5,697 nt of DNA, from contig URQY01000059.1 in assembly GCA_900550165.1 (NCBI GenBank), positions 1 to 5,697 on the forward strand, given 5' to 3'. The position numbers and the translations under genes are program-made. Shown piece after piece: positions 4,908 through 5,697 of this stretch. The notes under the pieces are model-generated. The model was given only the letters and a program-made list of their open reading frames with translations, did not search any database and was not told the origin of the DNA. The stretch's first letter is position 1. Every line of letters starts with the position of its first letter. Source of the stretch: an uncultured Eubacteriales bacterium. Its GTDB lineage: Bacteria > Bacillota > Clostridia > Oscillospirales > Oscillospiraceae.

Positions 4908-4927
4908 CGTGCGTTTGGTGGTATACT
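4898..4927 (+). promoter_or_regulatory. Promoter of the DUF2461 gene, overlapping the gap terminator
   Basis: TGGTATACT gives an extended -10 (TG at 4919-4920, TATACT at 4922-4927). TTGTTT (4898-4903), 18 bp upstream, can serve as a weak -35 and is built from the last stem bases and the T-run of the gap terminator. Transcription would start near 4934, leaving a leader of about 30 nt. Confidence 0.6.
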
Positions 4928-4965
4928 GCCACCGTTGTGATTTTTCTGACATTTTGAGGTGAACT

Positions 4966-5640
4966 ATGTTTCAGGGCTTTACACCGGAGGCCGTCGAATT
5001 CCTCTGGGGCATCAAATTCAACAACAGCCGCGAGTGGTTTCTGCCGCGCAAGGAGCAGTTCCTTGCGCTCGTCGACCGTCCCATGCGCGCGCTGGGCAGC
5101 GAGCTCTTTGACGCGATCGCCGCGGAGTATCCCCGGCAGTCGATGCGCCTGCACGTGTGCCGCATTTACCGCGACGCGCGCAGGCTCTTCGGCCGCGGGC
5201 CGTACAAGGACCATCTGTGGTTTACGATCGAGCGTCCGCACGAACGCTTCGAGGGCGTGCCCGCGCTGTACTTCGAGCTCGCGCCGAACTACTTCAGCTA
5301 CGGCTGCGGCTATTGGGACGCCTCCCCCGCTACGATGGCCAAGCTCCGCCGCCGCATCGAAACAAACCCCAAGCCGCTCGAAAAGATCGTGCGCAAGCTC
5401 AACAAATCCCGCTTCACGCTCACGGGCCAGCCGTTCAAGCGTCCGAAGGGCGACGTCGGCAAGCTCTTAAATCCGTGGTACAACGCGAAAAACATCGCCG
5501 TCGGCTATGACGACAATCCTGAAGGCGTGCTCTTCACGCCGGAGCTCAGGGATGAGGTGCTCGCAGGCTTCCGCGAGCTGATGCCGCTGTACCTTTACCT
5601 CGACTCGCTCGCAGGCGACCCGGAGCCGAACAAGGAATAG
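4966..5640 (+). CDS. DUF2461 (TIGR02453-like) family protein, function unknown
   Basis: The 224-residue product matches the DUF2461 family in length and motif order. F5 and the N-terminal helix lead into NN (19-20) and REWF (22-25). RIYRDAR (66-72) is followed by GPYKDHLWF (78-86), the arginine- and lysine-rich heart of the family. LYFELAPNYFSYGCGYW (101-117) and a helical region with LRRRI (127-131) follow. No enzymatic activity is established for the family to my knowledge, and no membrane segment or signal peptide is visible. Most family members read RFSKDKTPYK where this one has ARRLFGRGPYK, a modest variation. The ATG at 4966 is preceded by GAGGTGA (4956-4962) 3 nt upstream. The gene has its own promoter and no same-strand partner within the window; it may continue into genes beyond 5697. 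Confidence 0.88.
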   Translation: MFQGFTPEAVEFLWGIKFNNSREWFLPRKEQFLALVDRPMRALGSELFDAIAAEYPRQSMRLHVCRIYRDARRLFGRGPYKDHLWFTIERPHERFEGVPALYFELAPNYFSYGCGYWDASPATMAKLRRRIETNPKPLEKIVRKLNKSRFTLTGQPFKRPKGDVGKLLNPWYNAKNIAVGYDDNPEGVLFTPELRDEVLAGFRELMPLYLYLDSLAGDPEPNKE

Positions 5641-5697
5641 CTCTCCGAATTTCGGGCCTGCCCGCACAGCAGGCGAAGCGAAAGACACCGCAAGCAC
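5641..5697. other. Non-coding end of the window
   Basis: After the DUF2461 stop I see only a short inverted repeat, GCCTGC/GCAGGC (5656-5661 with 5669-5674, 7-nt loop), without a T-run. It could begin a terminator or be chance in GC-rich DNA. No start of a further gene is visible. Confidence 0.4.

Noticed and set aside
5467..5697. Minus-strand frame entering from the window's right edge
   Set aside because: It runs through the 3' end of the DUF2461 gene in antisense, has no motif, and its proposed start in the tail lacks a convincing SD.

Overview
The window (about 60% GC judging by eye) looks like chromosomal housekeeping DNA from a high-GC member of the Clostridia, most likely Oscillospiraceae/Ruminococcaceae. 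That placement is inferred from protein style: a short MnmA with an NPCxxCN motif, a GAPDH with the GPSVKDWRGGRAA signature, an Arg/Pro/Gly-rich tail, Shine-Dalgarno-led starts and extended -10 promoters. No rRNA, tRNA, CRISPR array, insertion sequence, phage gene or origin is visible.

Layout. (1) Positions 2-364 hold the 3' end of a plus-strand gene encoding a very Arg/Pro/Gly-rich tail, closed by a strong terminator (372-418). (2) Positions 508-1350 encode a Cof-type HAD phosphatase with its own extended -10 promoter and an SD that fixes the start. (3) A 152-bp gap with possible competing hairpins leads to a candidate 27-codon small gene (1503-1586) with its own -10 and SD, closed by a perfect hairpin (1593-1620). 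That hairpin also lies where the opposing operon ends. (4) On the minus strand, a soluble histidine-kinase-like protein (3503 down to 2679) is followed after 7 nt by mnmA (2671 down to 1634), the tRNA U34 thiolase. (5) A 296-bp AT-rich divergent intergenic region carries repeats, palindromes and a strong promoter for gap. (6) gap (3800-4816) stands alone, with no pgk or tpi beside it, and ends at a 15-bp terminator hairpin. (7) The next promoter overlaps the end of that terminator and drives a DUF2461 protein (4966-5640). The last 57 bases hold no gene.

The genes do not form one pathway: glycolysis (gap), tRNA wobble thiolation (mnmA), small-molecule phosphate hydrolysis (HAD) and a conserved protein of unknown function each have separate transcription signals. 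The only tight pair is the kinase-like gene with mnmA. I found no clear new multi-gene system. The best leads are the kinase-like protein, whose ATP-binding boxes are intact but whose phospho-accepting histidine is replaced by leucine, its tight linkage to mnmA, the small transcription unit at 1463-1620, and the repeat- and palindrome-rich control region of gap.
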